Shown here: in pieces, positions 45,563 through 54,308 of the stretch
Numbering within the stretch: position 1 is the first letter of the stretch
How the letters are laid out: every line of letters starts with the position of its first letter
Source of the DNA: CAVWSM01 sp963757805
Lineage (GTDB): Bacteria > Actinomycetota > Actinomycetes > Jiangellales > Jiangellaceae
DNA length: 64,000 bases
Assembly (NCBI GenBank): GCA_963757805.1
Contig: CAVWSM010000025.1
Coordinates: forward strand, 248,001-312,000
Direction of reading: 5' to 3'
Notes under the pieces: model-generated
Databases searched by the model: none
The model's input: the letters and a program-made list of their open reading frames with translations, nothing else
What the model was told of the DNA's origin: nothing
Made by a program: the position numbers and the translations under genes

Positions 45563-46078
45563 ATGGCAGGCATTCTGGGCTTCCCCAACCCGGTCAACGA
45601 GAAGGCGGCGCGCGTGGTCGCGGCGCTTGTCGCGGTGTCCTGTCTGCTCACACTGGTCACCGGCTGGCACTGGCTGCTGGTGCCGATTGCGTACGGTTTC
45701 TGGGCGCGCGTTGCGACCGGGCCGCGGCTCAGCCCGTACGGTCTGCTCGCCACCCGGGTGGTGGCACCGCGCCTCGGCGCCGCCAAGCCCGTACCCGGCC
45801 CGCCAAAGCGGTTCGCTCAGACCATCGGCGCTGTCGTGACGACCACCGCGGCGGTCAGCAGCCTGGTCCTCGGGTGGACCACGTTTGCCAACGCCCTGCT
45901 GGTGATGATGGTCGTCTTCGCCACGCTCGAGGCGGCGCTCAACTTCTGCGTGGGCTGCCGGATCTTCGCGATCCTCATGCGGATCGGTGTGATCCCCCAG
46001 GAGATCTGCGAGGCATGCAACGACATCACCCTGCGCGGAGCGGGCCAGCTCGCGACCCAGGCGGTCAGCCCACGCTGA
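45563..46078 (+). CDS. DUF4395 membrane protein
   Basis: 171-residue membrane protein of the DUF4395 family. It starts AGILGFPNPVNEKAARVVAALVAV, then TGPRLSPYGLLATRVVAPRL, four membrane segments, and NFCVGCRIFAIL with two cysteines near the end. ATG 45563 matches family starts; ATG 45545 is in frame. In relatives this gene often accompanies thioredoxin or sulfurtransferase genes, not seen here. Confidence 0.85.
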   Translation: MAGILGFPNPVNEKAARVVAALVAVSCLLTLVTGWHWLLVPIAYGFWARVATGPRLSPYGLLATRVVAPRLGAAKPVPGPPKRFAQTIGAVVTTTAAVSSLVLGWTTFANALLVMMVVFATLEAALNFCVGCRIFAILMRIGVIPQEICEACNDITLRGAGQLATQAVSPR

Positions 46079-46437
46079 TCGGCTCGGTGACCATGGGGAC
46101 CTCAGTGGCCGGGTCGCCGTCGACTGCCGCCGCCAGCTGCGGCACCAGGCCCTCGAGCAACATCGGCAGGCTCAACACTGAGATGAACGACGTGGCACCG
46201 TAGTAGGCCTTCTCTTTGTCGCCCGCCACGAAGATGTCGCGACCCTGCGTGCTCACGTTGAGCGAGGTGTAGAGCGGGTTGGACTCGATCTTCTGGCTGT
46301 CGACGTCGTAGCTGTCAAGCAGCCAGACCAGCGCGTCGACGTCAAGCAGGTCGGTGCGCTCCTGGCTCAGGTTGGCGCCGAACTCCTGGCCGGTCACCGC
46401 GTCGAGCCCCTCGGGCATCTCGAAGCCGAGCTCCTGA
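46065..46437 (-). pseudogene. C-terminal fragment of iron-siderophore substrate-binding protein
   Basis: About 124 residues remain, from QELGFEMPEGLDAVTGQEFGA to the stop. The segments LSQERTDLLDVDALVWLLD, TSLNVSTQGRDIFV and YYGATSFISVLSLPMLLEGL match the C-terminal lobe of FecB/FepB-type iron-siderophore binding proteins. The N-terminal lobe, signal peptide and lipobox are missing: upstream of about 46437 the frame has no homology. It meets an ATP-binding-protein fragment on the other strand at this point. Confidence 0.75.
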
Positions 46438-46615
46438 GCTGGTCGCCGAGGTGTTCGGCCTGGTCTGCCAGGTGATTGACGACCCGGAGACCGGGACGCC
46501 GCTCGTCGTGCCGGCTCACCGCGAGCGGCGCCGCAGGACCGTGGCATCTACCGGTGGCTTCAGCTCAGACCGGTCGCCGAGAACCAGGTCGTTGGCGATG
46601 GTCCGACGAAGATGA
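46436..46615 (+). pseudogene. C-terminal fragment of siderophore ABC transporter ATPase
   Basis: Starting at 46436 the plus frame reads ELVAEVFGLVCQVIDDPETG then TPLVVPAHRERRR, which is the C-terminal end of FhuC/FepC-type ATP-binding subunits. Everything upstream (Walker motifs) is gone. Its left end coincides with the left end of the binding-protein fragment on the opposite strand. It overlaps the 3' end of the secreted-protein gene. Confidence 0.6.
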
Positions 46616-47090
46616 TGGGGGCCACGCAAGGACTCGGCAGCGTGACCCGGTCCCTGATTCTGGAGTCGCCGTCGGGTGTCGCTGGGAACGGATTAGTCGC
46701 CACGTTCACCGTGGTCACGCCACCATCGGTCGCACTAAGACAGCTGACGATCACCCGGAATGCCGATGCAGGGTTGGTTCCCCGCAGCGCCTCGGGGACA
46801 GGGGCCGCATTGAGCAGCACCAAGCCCTCCACGCGGACGTCCACCTTGCCGTTGCTCCGCAGTTCGCCCTTCGCTTCGTCAATCTGCCACGGGAGTCCGC
46901 CGCCGTTGATGCCCCTAATGGGGTTGACGTTGCCGACAAAGGGCCCGGCCACGGCCACCATGGTGTCGAACTCGAGCACCTTGTCGCCCGAGGAATGGCC
47001 ACGACCCGTGTCTGCCGAGCTCGTCACGGCCGACGCCATTAGCGCGACAGTGGCGACGGATCCGAACAACACTGCGGTCAGCTTCTTCAC
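46560..47090 (-). CDS. Secreted protein, unknown
   Basis: 176-residue protein with a Sec signal peptide (KKLTAVLFGSVATVALMASAVTSSA, cleavage near residue 26). The mature part is beta-rich: VLEFDTMVAVAGPFVG, INGGGLPWQIDEAKGEL, VDVRVEGLVLL, and two cysteines (VSCLSATDG, LPSPCVAPI) that could form a disulfide. No family recognised. Composition is less GC-rich than the neighbours, consistent with an accessory gene. Confidence 0.7.
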   Translation of the reverse strand: MKKLTAVLFGSVATVALMASAVTSSADTGRGHSSGDKVLEFDTMVAVAGPFVGNVNPIRGINGGGLPWQIDEAKGELRSNGKVDVRVEGLVLLNAAPVPEALRGTNPASAFRVIVSCLSATDGGVTTVNVATNPFPATPDGDSRIRDRVTLPSPCVAPIIFVGPSPTTWFSATGLS

Positions 47091-47240
47091 TGCGCACCTC
47101 CGTGAGCAAGAGCCCCGTCGGAGGTACTACGTAAACCGCTGCCAGAGGGTTCAAGATCACTCGGGTCGGAGTCTGGCGAGGCCCCAAGAACGCCCTGAGC
47201 GCCGGGACCACCAGGGTCGCCGCACGTGTGTCATAACCCA

Positions 47241-47284
47241 TGACACCACGATGGCTTGACATGACACCATGATGGTGTCATCAT
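47241..47284 (+). promoter_or_regulatory. Promoter and palindromic operator of RHH regulator
   Basis: TTGACA (47256-47261) and CATCAT (47279-47284) with a 17-base spacer place the transcript start at about the ATG at 47291, so the mRNA would be leaderless. The spacer holds a perfect palindrome TGACACCATGATGGTGTCA (47262-47280). A second half-copy TGACACCACGATGG lies 21 bases earlier (47241), two helical turns away. This is a typical arrangement for a ribbon-helix-helix autorepressor. Confidence 0.65.
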
Positions 47285-47290
47285 GGTGCC

Positions 47291-47778
47291 ATGGAACTCG
47301 GACAGTACGTCAGCGACCTACAGCGCCATTGGTGGATGCCGCGGAGAACGGCGCGGAGGACACTCGCGCCGTCGCCGAGCGACTCGCCGCCGGACTGGAT
47401 GCCGCGACGCGGCTCGTGCTACTCGACGTTCTGTCGGCCGCAGTCGGCGAGATCACCCGCGACCTCGCACCTGGCTCGGTTGACATGCGGCTGCGCGGAC
47501 GAGAGATCGAGTTCGTAGTTACCCAGTCGAACACCGAGCCTGAGACCGACGAGCTGCCCGCTGCAACCGTCGACCTCGACGACGCGAGCACCTCGCGCAC
47601 GACGCTCCGCCTGCCGGACGCCCTCAAGGCGCGGGTGGACGAGGCGGCGGCGGCTGACGGCCTGTCCGTCAACACATGGCTGGTCCGTGCGATTGCGGCC
47701 GCTCTCCAACCCAAGCAACGACGATCTGCGCAGCGCACGCTGCGCACCGGGGACAACTTCGCGGGCTGGGTGCGTTAA
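47291..47778 (+). CDS. Ribbon-helix-helix regulator (HicB-like), N-terminal frame break
   Basis: Protein of about 162 residues with a C-terminal RHH DNA-binding motif (SRTTLRLPDALKARVDEAAAADGLSVNTWLVRAIA) and an N-terminal helical part (VDAAENGAEDTRAVAERLAAGLDAATRLVLLDVLSAA). The likely true start ATG 47291 (MELGQYVSDLQRH) is one base out of phase with the remainder; the switch is near 47330. The promoter and operator point to this ATG. It probably represses itself and the DUF4097/ABC genes downstream. The break may be a sequencing indel. Confidence 0.75.
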
Positions 47779-47857
47779 CCCGCTCAGCCGACCACATCCA
47801 CCAGCCACGCGGACCCGCGGGGTCGGACAAATACGCCCACAGAAAGGGAGCGTCAGC

Positions 47858-48704
47858 ATGCCCACCTACAACACCCCCACCCCAATCGACCTCGCCATCA
47901 ACCTGCAGGTCGGCCGGATCGAGGTCTTCGCAAGTGACCGCGCCGACACGGTCGTGACCGTGTCGCCGACCAACCCCGCGAAGGCGGTCGACCGCCGAGG
48001 CGCGGAGGAGACCAAGGTCGACTTCGACGGCCAGCGGGTCACCATTGCGGGCCCGCGGCCCCGCATCAGCTGGCTCGGCCCGACCGAGTCGGTCGACGTG
48101 AAGGTCGAGCTGCCGACGGGGTCGCGGCTCACCGCCGAGATTGCGGTCGGCGGCCTGCGCACCGTCGGCCGCCTCGGCGCCACCCGCATCAAGAGCTCGA
48201 CTGGGTCCCGTGGATGTCGACACCACCGGCGACCTGTGGCTGCGCGCCTCGCACGGCAACGCGACCCTGGGTACCGCCGAGGGCGGGATCGAGATCACGG
48301 CCGACCACGGTCAGATCCGGGTCGGCACGGTCACCGGCGACGCGATCCTCAAGGCGTCGCATGGCACCATCTTGGTCGGGGAGTCCGGCGGCGACCTCGA
48401 CGCGAAGCTCTCCTACGGCGACCTCGAGATCACGAAGGCGCTCGCCTCCGTTGCGGCGAAGACCGCGTACGGCAGCATCCAGCTGCGAGAGGTCTCGAGC
48501 GGTTCCATCGAGGTCGAGAGCGGCTTCGGCCAGGTCACCATCGGCGTGCGGCCCGGCGTTCCCGCCTGGCTCGACCTGTCCTCGAAGCAAGGGCATGTGC
48601 GCAACGAGCTCGACGGCGACCGCGCTCCCGACGCGTCCGAACAGACCGTCGCAGTGCGTGCACGCACCCAGTTCGGCGACATCAGCATCCAGCGCGCCCG
48701 GTGA
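47858..48704 (+). pseudogene. DUF4097 (beta-helix adhesin-like) protein, one frame break
   Basis: About 281 residues if the shift is corrected. ATG 47858 follows AAAGGGAG and reads PTYNTPTPIDLAINLQVGRIEV. The frame changes by +1 near 48205-48212, after GATRIKSS, into PVDVDTTGDLWLRAS and continues with the repeated strands ASHGNATLGTAEGGIEI and ASHGTILVGES of the DUF4097 right-handed beta fold, ending QFGDISIQRAR. Lies between the RHH regulator and the ABC exporter, a cluster seen in other actinobacteria. No signal peptide. Function unknown. Confidence 0.75.
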
Positions 48705-48736
48705 ACTCGGGCATCCAACAGAAGGGAACGAAACAC

Positions 48737-49681
48737 ATGAACACGCCAGCGATCGAAGTCCACGGGCTGCGGAAGTCCTACGGCGGAAAGGTCGTGCTCG
48801 ACGACGTCGACCTCACCGTGGGCGCGGGCACCGTCACCGCGCTGCTCGGCCCGAACGGCGCCGGCAAGACGACGACCGTGCACATCCTGTCCACGCTCGT
48901 GCGGCCCGACGGCGGCACGGCATTCGTGAACGGATGCGACGTCGTGCGCGACCCCGACGGCGTGCGCGCCGCGATCGGCCTCACCGGCCAATTCTCCGCG
49001 GTCGACAAACTGCTCACCGGCGAGGAGAACCTCCTGCTGATGGCCCGGCTGCGCCACCTCGGTGCGAAGCGCTCGAAGACGCGGGTGGCCGAGCTGCTCG
49101 AGCAGTTCGACCTCGTCGACGCTGCCCGCAAGCCGCTCGCCACCTACTCAGGCGGGATGCAGCGCCGCCTCGACCTCGCGATGACCCTCGTCTCGACGCC
49201 CAGCGTCATCTTCCTCGACGAGCCCACCGCGGGCCTGGACCCGCGCAGCCGCCACACCATGTGGGACATCGTGCGCGGCCTCGTCGCGGACGGCACGACC
49301 GTGCTGCTCACCACCCAGTACCTCGACGAGGCGGACGAGCTCGCGGATCGCATCGCGGTGCTCGACGGCGGCCGCATCGTCGCCGACGGGACGCCGGACG
49401 AGCTCAAGCGCCTCGTGCCCGGCGGGCACATCCGACTCCGGTTCGCGGACGCCGCGGCGCTCGACGCCGCCTCCCGCCTGCTCGCCGAGTCCGCCCGCGA
49501 CGACGCCGGCCTCGCGCTCACCGTGCCGAGCGACGGCGGGGTCGGCGCGCTGCGCACCGTGCTGGACCGCCTCGATGCGGCCGACCTCGAGGTCGACGAC
49601 CTCACCATCCACACGCCGGACCTCGATGACGTGTTCTTCGCGCTCACCGGCCGGGTCGACACGAAGGGAACCGAGTCATGA
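48737..49681 (+). CDS. ABC exporter ATP-binding protein, daunorubicin-resistance (DrrA) type
   Basis: 314-residue ATPase. Walker A GPNGAGKTTT, signature YSGGMQRRLDLAMTL, Walker B VIFLDEPTAGLDPRSR and the switch LLTTQYLDEADELADRI are intact, and a C-terminal ~80-residue DrrA-like domain follows. ATG 48737 has GAAGGGAACG upstream. It overlaps the permease start by 4 bases (ATGA). Exports an unknown hydrophobic compound; drug resistance is possible but not shown. Confidence 0.93.
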   Translation: MNTPAIEVHGLRKSYGGKVVLDDVDLTVGAGTVTALLGPNGAGKTTTVHILSTLVRPDGGTAFVNGCDVVRDPDGVRAAIGLTGQFSAVDKLLTGEENLLLMARLRHLGAKRSKTRVAELLEQFDLVDAARKPLATYSGGMQRRLDLAMTLVSTPSVIFLDEPTAGLDPRSRHTMWDIVRGLVADGTTVLLTTQYLDEADELADRIAVLDGGRIVADGTPDELKRLVPGGHIRLRFADAAALDAASRLLAESARDDAGLALTVPSDGGVGALRTVLDRLDAADLEVDDLTIHTPDLDDVFFALTGRVDTKGTES

Positions 49682-50525
49682 CCACCCTGAACACCCCCTC
49701 CCGGCCGCCCAGCGCCCGACCACGGGCACCCGTCGGCAGTCGCACGTCATCGCCGACGCGATCACGATGCTGCGCCGCAACCTGCTGCACATGGTGCGCT
49801 ACCCGGGCCTGTCAGTGTTCACCATCGTGGGGCCGGTGGTGCTCCTGCTGTTTTTCGTGTTCGTGTTCGGCGGCACAATCGGGGCCGGCCTGCCCGGCGC
49901 GGATCCGGCCGGCGGGCGGGAGGCGTATGTCGCGTACGTCATGCCGGGCATCCTGCTGTTGACCATCGCGGGCAGCGCCGGCGGCACCGCGACGACGGTC
50001 GCGATGGACATGACCGAGGGCATCACGGCGCGGTTCCGCACGATGGCGATCTCGCGGGCTGCGGTGCTCGCCGGGCACGTGCTCGGCAATACCATCCAGG
50101 CGATCATCGCCGTCGCGCTCGTGCTCGGCGTCGGCCTGCTGATCGGCTTCCGCCCGACCGCCGGACCGATCGAGTGGATCGCCGCCGCCGGCCTGATCGT
50201 GCTCATCGCGTACGCGATCAGCTGGCTCGGGGTCGCCATGGGCATGCAGGCGAAGTCGGTCGAGACGGCCAGCAATCTGCCCCTCGTGCTGACCTTCCTG
50301 CCCTTCCTCAGCAGCGGCTTCGTGCCGACCGAGTCGATGCCGGAGTGGCTGCAGTGGTTCGCGCAGTACCAGCCGTTCACGCCGTTCATCGAGGCCATCC
50401 GCGGGCTGCTGCTCGGCACACCGCTCGGCTGGAGCCCGGTGCTCGCGATCGGATGGTGCGTCGTGATCGCGGTCGCCGGGTACGCCTGGTCGATGGCGAT
50501 CTACGAGCGGAAGTCGGTGCGCTGA
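49678..50525 (+). pseudogene. ABC-2 type permease (DrrB type), one frame break
   Basis: About 281 residues if corrected. ATG 49678 (TTLNTPSRPPSAR) overlaps the ATPase stop. Near 49720 one base appears to be missing; the other frame then reads TTGTRRQSHVIADAITMLRRNLLHMVRYPGLSVFTIVGP and continues through six membrane segments to the end (SGFVPTESMPEWLQWFAQYQPFTPFIEAIRG is the ABC-2 signature). If real, the shift would kill the transporter; an assembly indel is as likely. A terminator follows. Confidence 0.78.
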
Positions 50526-50547
50526 GCCCAGGTCACACCCGACAACT

Positions 50548-50580
50548 GCGGGCGGTCGCGCGTTTATCGCGGCCGCCCGC
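50548..50580 (+). terminator. Terminator of the ABC exporter operon
   Basis: 13-bp stem GCGGGCGGTCGCG (50548-50560) with CGCGGCCGCCCGC (50568-50580), one G-U pair, loop CGTTTAT. It is 23 bases past the permease stop. Confidence 0.82.
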
Positions 50581-50725
50581 ACTGTTGCGGCTTGGCCGAG
50601 TAAGACAGCACGACCTATCCCGAGTCCATCCGGGCGATCGACGACCCGCGCACTGCTCTGTCGGCGCGTGCGCGACTCGGAGGACAAACGCCCCGGACCG
50701 ACGGTCACGTGACGTTTGGTCGATC

Positions 50726-51093
50726 TGGTGGAGGTGCCGGGAATCGAACCCGGGTCCATCGGCGTCTCGCCAGGGCTTCTCCGAGCGCAGCTTGCTGTGC
50801 TTTTCTCAGCCCCAGCGATCACGCAAGCAAGTCGCTGACGGGCTCAGTCACTGTTTAGTGTCCGTGCGATCCCCGTGACCGGGACCGAACGTAGAGCTCT
50901 CTAGATGATGCCGAGACCGGTTCGAGAGCACTCCCGGGTCGACACAGTTCGGGCCTCGCTCAGGCGGCGAGGGCGAACTGGGACTGCGTCTTGTTGGCAG
51001 TTATTGGTTTTGCCACGATGGTTTACGAGGTCACGCAGCATCCTCGGCTCGCTTCACCTGGTTCAACGTCCGACGTCGAAACCTGTCACCCCC
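50726..51093 (-). ncRNA. ssrA: tmRNA (transfer-messenger RNA)
   Basis: 368-nt minus-strand RNA that rescues stalled ribosomes together with SmpB. The 5' acceptor strand GGGGGTG (51087-51093) pairs with CACCTCC before the encoded CCA (50726-50728). GACAGGTTTCGACGTCG follows the 5' end and the T-arm reads GGGTTCGATTCCC near the 3' end. The tag frame is at 50960-50998: ANKTQSQFALAA then TGA, with resume codon GCC. Pseudoknot regions lie on both sides. smpB is 2.6 kb away on the same strand. Confidence 0.95.
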
Positions 51094-51220
51094 TCTGAAA
51101 TTGTCAAGCAACCTCGGCGGACCGAAGCCCTCCAAGGTTACCCTGGATCAACCCTCTGCCCATGCACCGGACATTCCTGGACCCTCTCACCGTCTGGAAG
51201 GGATCGGGGTTCCCTCGGGG

Positions 51221-51257
51221 CTACTCCTGGGTAACACTGGTGAGTAGCAAGCTACTC
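51221..51257 (+). promoter_or_regulatory. Putative operator of acyl-CoA dehydrogenase
   Basis: GAGTAGC-AA-GCTACTC (51242-51257) is a perfect 7+7 palindrome 20 bases before the ATG, and a further CTACTC lies at 51221-51226, giving a second inverted pair with GAGTAG. A TetR/FadR-type repressor site would fit a fatty-acid gene. Assigned by eye. Confidence 0.45.
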
Positions 51258-51277
51258 CGGCACCTCGGGGGTCGACG

Positions 51278-53206
51278 ATGACCAGCCAGCCGCACGTCAG
51301 CGAACGCGAAGCCCGCGCCGTGGCCGAGGCCGCCCGCGAGAAGGAGTGGCGAGCGCCGTCGTTCGCCAAGGAGCTCTACCTCGGGCGGTTCCGTCTCGAC
51401 CTCATCCATCCGGCGCCGCCGGCAGATCCTGCACAGACGGCGGCCGAGGAAGCGTTCCTCGCCAGGCTCGAGGAGTTCTGCCGCACCGAGGGCGACGGCG
51501 CCGTCATCGAGCGTGAGTCACTCATCCCCGACGCGCTGATCAAGGGGCTGGCCGCGCTCGGTGTGTTCGGCATGAAGATCCCGACAGAGTACGGCGGGCT
51601 GGGCCTGTCGCAGTCCACGTACGCCAGGGCGCTCGGGGTGGTCGGCTCGATCCATGCGAGCATCGGCGCCCTCGTCTCGGCTCACCAGTCGATCGGCGTG
51701 CCCGAGCCGGTCAAGCTGTTCGGTTCGGCGGAGCAGAAGCAGGCCTACCTTCCCCGCTGCGCGCGCGGTGCGATCAGCGCGTTCCTGTTGACCGAGCCCG
51801 ACGTCGGGTCCGACCCGGCCCGGCTGCACACGACGGCGACGCCGGTCGACGGCGGTCGCGCCTACGAGCTCAGCGGCACCAAGCTCTGGACCACCAACGG
51901 GGTGATCGCCGAGCTTCTCGTGGTCATGGCACGGGTGCCGAAGTCCGACGGCAGCAAGGGCGGGATCAGCGCGTTCGTCGTCGAAGCCGACTCGCCGGGC
52001 ATCACGGTGACGCATCGCAACGCGTTCATGGGACTGCGCGGGATCGAGAACGGCGTGACGAGGTTCGACCGCGTCCGCGTCCCCGCCGAGAACCTCGTCG
52101 GGCGCGAGGGCCAGGGACTCAAGATCGCGCTGACCACTCTCAACGCGGGCCGCCTGTCGATCCCGGCGCTGTGCCTCTCCGCCTCCAAGTGGTCGGTCAA
52201 GATCGCCCGTGAGTGGTCGGCGGCACGGGTCCAGTGGGGTCGCCCGGTCGGCGAGCACGCCGCGATCGCGCACAAGATCGCCTTCATGACCGCGACCACC
52301 TACGGCATGGAGGCCGCGCTCGAGGTGGCCGCCCGCCTCGCGGATCAGGGCGACCATGACATCCGCATCGAAGCCGCGATCGCCAAGCTATGGGGCAGCG
52401 AGATGGCCTACACGATCGCCGACGAGCTGCTGCAGGTGCGTGGCGGCAGGGGGTACGAGACGGCCGACTCGCTGCGTGCCCGGGGCGAGCGGGCCGTGCC
52501 CACCGAGCAGGTGCTGCGCGACCTGCGCATCAACCGGATCTTCGAAGGCTCGAGCGAGATCATGCACCTGCTGATCGCTCGCGAAGCGGTCGACGCGCAC
52601 CTGCAGGCCGCCGGCGATGTCATCGACCCCGACGTCGCGCTGACCGGCAAGGCGAAAGCCGCTGTACGCGCCGGCGGCTTCTATGCGCGCTGGCTGCCGA
52701 CGCTTGCAAAGGGTCCCGGGCGTGAGGTGAAGCAGTCGTACGAGGAATTCGGCGAGCTGGCCACGCACCTGCGGTTCGTCGAGCGGTCCTCGCGCAAGCT
52801 GGCTCGGCAGACGTTCTACGGCATGGCGCGCTGGCAGGGCGGGCTGGAGCGGCGACAGGGCTTCCTCGCGCGGGTGGTCGACATCGGGGCGGAGCTGTTC
52901 GTGATGGCTGCAGCGTGCGTACGGGCGCGCGGGCTCGCGCTGGCCGGTTCGCCCGACGCGGCGTCGGCGTATGCGTTGGCCGCCGCGTTCTGTGCTCAGT
53001 CGCGGGGTCGCGTCGAGCAGCTCTTTGAGTCAATGTGGCGCAACACCGACGACGTCGACGTACGACTTGCTCGCTCGGTGCTGGCCGGGGAGCACACCTG
53101 GCTCGAGGCAGGCGTCATCGATCCGAGCGAGGGCACCGGGCCGTGGATCTCCGAACCGGACGGCGCGGAGGCGGACCGGCCGTCCGTCGCCCGCCGGATT
53201 CTTTGA
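51278..53206 (+). CDS. Acyl-CoA dehydrogenase (long form)
   Basis: 642-residue flavoprotein that introduces the alpha-beta double bond in acyl-CoAs. N-terminal helical region, the middle-domain motif FLLTEPDVGSDPARLHTTA, TKLWTTNG, and C-terminal LQVRGGRGYETADSLR are typical. The catalytic-base region reads RIFEGSSEIMHLLIAREA. A C-terminal extension of about 160 residues makes it similar to very-long-chain or fadE5-like enzymes. ATG 51278 is the start. It is divergent from ssrA and has an operator-like palindrome in front. Confidence 0.94.
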   Translation: MTSQPHVSEREARAVAEAAREKEWRAPSFAKELYLGRFRLDLIHPAPPADPAQTAAEEAFLARLEEFCRTEGDGAVIERESLIPDALIKGLAALGVFGMKIPTEYGGLGLSQSTYARALGVVGSIHASIGALVSAHQSIGVPEPVKLFGSAEQKQAYLPRCARGAISAFLLTEPDVGSDPARLHTTATPVDGGRAYELSGTKLWTTNGVIAELLVVMARVPKSDGSKGGISAFVVEADSPGITVTHRNAFMGLRGIENGVTRFDRVRVPAENLVGREGQGLKIALTTLNAGRLSIPALCLSASKWSVKIAREWSAARVQWGRPVGEHAAIAHKIAFMTATTYGMEAALEVAARLADQGDHDIRIEAAIAKLWGSEMAYTIADELLQVRGGRGYETADSLRARGERAVPTEQVLRDLRINRIFEGSSEIMHLLIAREAVDAHLQAAGDVIDPDVALTGKAKAAVRAGGFYARWLPTLAKGPGREVKQSYEEFGELATHLRFVERSSRKLARQTFYGMARWQGGLERRQGFLARVVDIGAELFVMAAACVRARGLALAGSPDAASAYALAAAFCAQSRGRVEQLFESMWRNTDDVDVRLARSVLAGEHTWLEAGVIDPSEGTGPWISEPDGAEADRPSVARRIL

Positions 53207-53221
53207 TGGACGGACCGCGGC

Positions 53222-53695
53222 TCAGAGTGGTTGGTCGAGCTCGATCTCATCGCGGATGGCGATGCCGTAGTCCCCGACCAAGGGAATTTCGGGCTTGAGC
53301 TCGGCCCGAGCAACGTCCACCGCACCCGGCCGCACTGCCGACAGCCGGAACCCACGCCGCTGATAGAACCGCAGCGCATCGAGGTTGTCATTGGTGGTCA
53401 GCACCCAGAGGCGAGTGCAACCCGCGTCACAGGCGAGCTCGCGAACCGCGGAGACGAGGGCGGTGCCCACGCCGCTCGTCTTCTGAGCCGCGTGCAGGGT
53501 GAGGATCTCGCAGTCCGCGCCGGTGACGACGTACGTAAGCACCCCTTCAATGCCGTCGTCGCCGACGGCCAGCAGCGATGCGTGATCGAGCGCGGACACC
53601 AGCTCGCCGCGGCGCGCCACGCGCACCGAGCCGCGAACGGCGAGGAACGCCTCCACTGCGGGCCGGTCGTCGGGCCCGGCTCCCCGCACCTGCAC
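53222..53695 (-). CDS. GNAT family N-acetyltransferase
   Basis: 157-residue acetyltransferase. The acetyl-CoA motif reads LTLHAAQKTSGVGTALVSAVRELACDAGC and the C-terminal LWVLTTNDNLDALRFYQRRGFRL is typical. Begins MQVRGAGPDDRPAVEAFLAV. It starts 8 bases after the smpB stop on the same strand, so they may be cotranscribed. Substrate unknown. Confidence 0.92.
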   Translation of the reverse strand: MQVRGAGPDDRPAVEAFLAVRGSVRVARRGELVSALDHASLLAVGDDGIEGVLTYVVTGADCEILTLHAAQKTSGVGTALVSAVRELACDAGCTRLWVLTTNDNLDALRFYQRRGFRLSAVRPGAVDVARAELKPEIPLVGDYGIAIRDEIELDQPL

Positions 53696-53703
53696 GGAGG
53701 CGG

Positions 53704-54174
53704 CTAGCCGCGGCCGCGCGAGCGGATCGCCCGGTCGGCCTCACGTTTGGCCTGCCGCTCGGCGAGCGACTGCCGCTTGTCGTATGTCTTCTTGCCGCGG
53801 GCAAGCCCGATCTCGACCTTGGCGTAGCCGTCCTTGAAGTACAGCGCGAGCGGCACGATGGTGAGCCCGCGTTCGCGGGTCTTGCTGTCGAGCTTGGCGA
53901 TCTCGTCGCGGTGCAGGAGCAGCTTGCGGGTGCGGCGCGGCTCGTGATTGGTCCAGGTGCCCGACTCGTACACGGGGATGTGCACGTTGTGCAGGAAAAT
54001 CTCGTGGCCGCTGACCTGCGCGAACCCGTCGAGCAGGGAGGCCCGGCCGGCGCGCAACGACTTCACCTCGGTGCCGGTCAGGACGATGCCGGCCTCGTAG
54101 GTGTCCTCGATGTGATAGTCGTGCCGCGCCTTGCGGTTGGACGCGACGACCTTGCGACCGCTTTCCCGAGCCAT
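53704..54174 (-). CDS. smpB: SsrA-binding protein SmpB
   Basis: 156-residue RNA-binding protein that delivers tmRNA to stalled ribosomes. Hallmarks are NRKARHDYHIEDTYEAGIVLTGTEVKSLRAGRASL, EIFLHNVHIPVYE, RTRKLLLHRDEI, PLALYFKDGYAKVEIGLARGKKTYDKR and a basic C-terminal tail that enters the mRNA channel. ATG 54174 (ARESGRKVVASN) is the start. Part of the conserved prfB-ftsEX-M23-smpB-ssrA neighbourhood. Confidence 0.96.
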   Translation of the reverse strand: MARESGRKVVASNRKARHDYHIEDTYEAGIVLTGTEVKSLRAGRASLLDGFAQVSGHEIFLHNVHIPVYESGTWTNHEPRRTRKLLLHRDEIAKLDSKTRERGLTIVPLALYFKDGYAKVEIGLARGKKTYDKRQSLAERQAKREADRAIRSRGRG

Positions 54175-54228
54175 GCCGTCAAGGATGTCATGGGTGCTCA
54201 CGGGCACCGAAGCCGATTGAATCGCGGT

Positions 54229-54293
54229 GATCATGCGACAGTGCGGCAACTGCGGCCGATCTGGCCACGGAGATGTCGCACTGTCGCATGATC
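54229..54293. repeat. 64-65 bp palindromic repeat, copy 4
   Basis: Starts GATCATGCGACAGTGCG (54229) and ends CGCACTGTCGCATGATC (54293), 17-base perfect arms. It lies between the smpB start and the M23 gene stop, 15 bases past the latter. The left arm of this copy equals the complement of the right arm of copy 1, so both represent one consensus. Confidence 0.88.
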
Positions 54294-54308
54294 CACTTTG
54301 GCGTTGGG

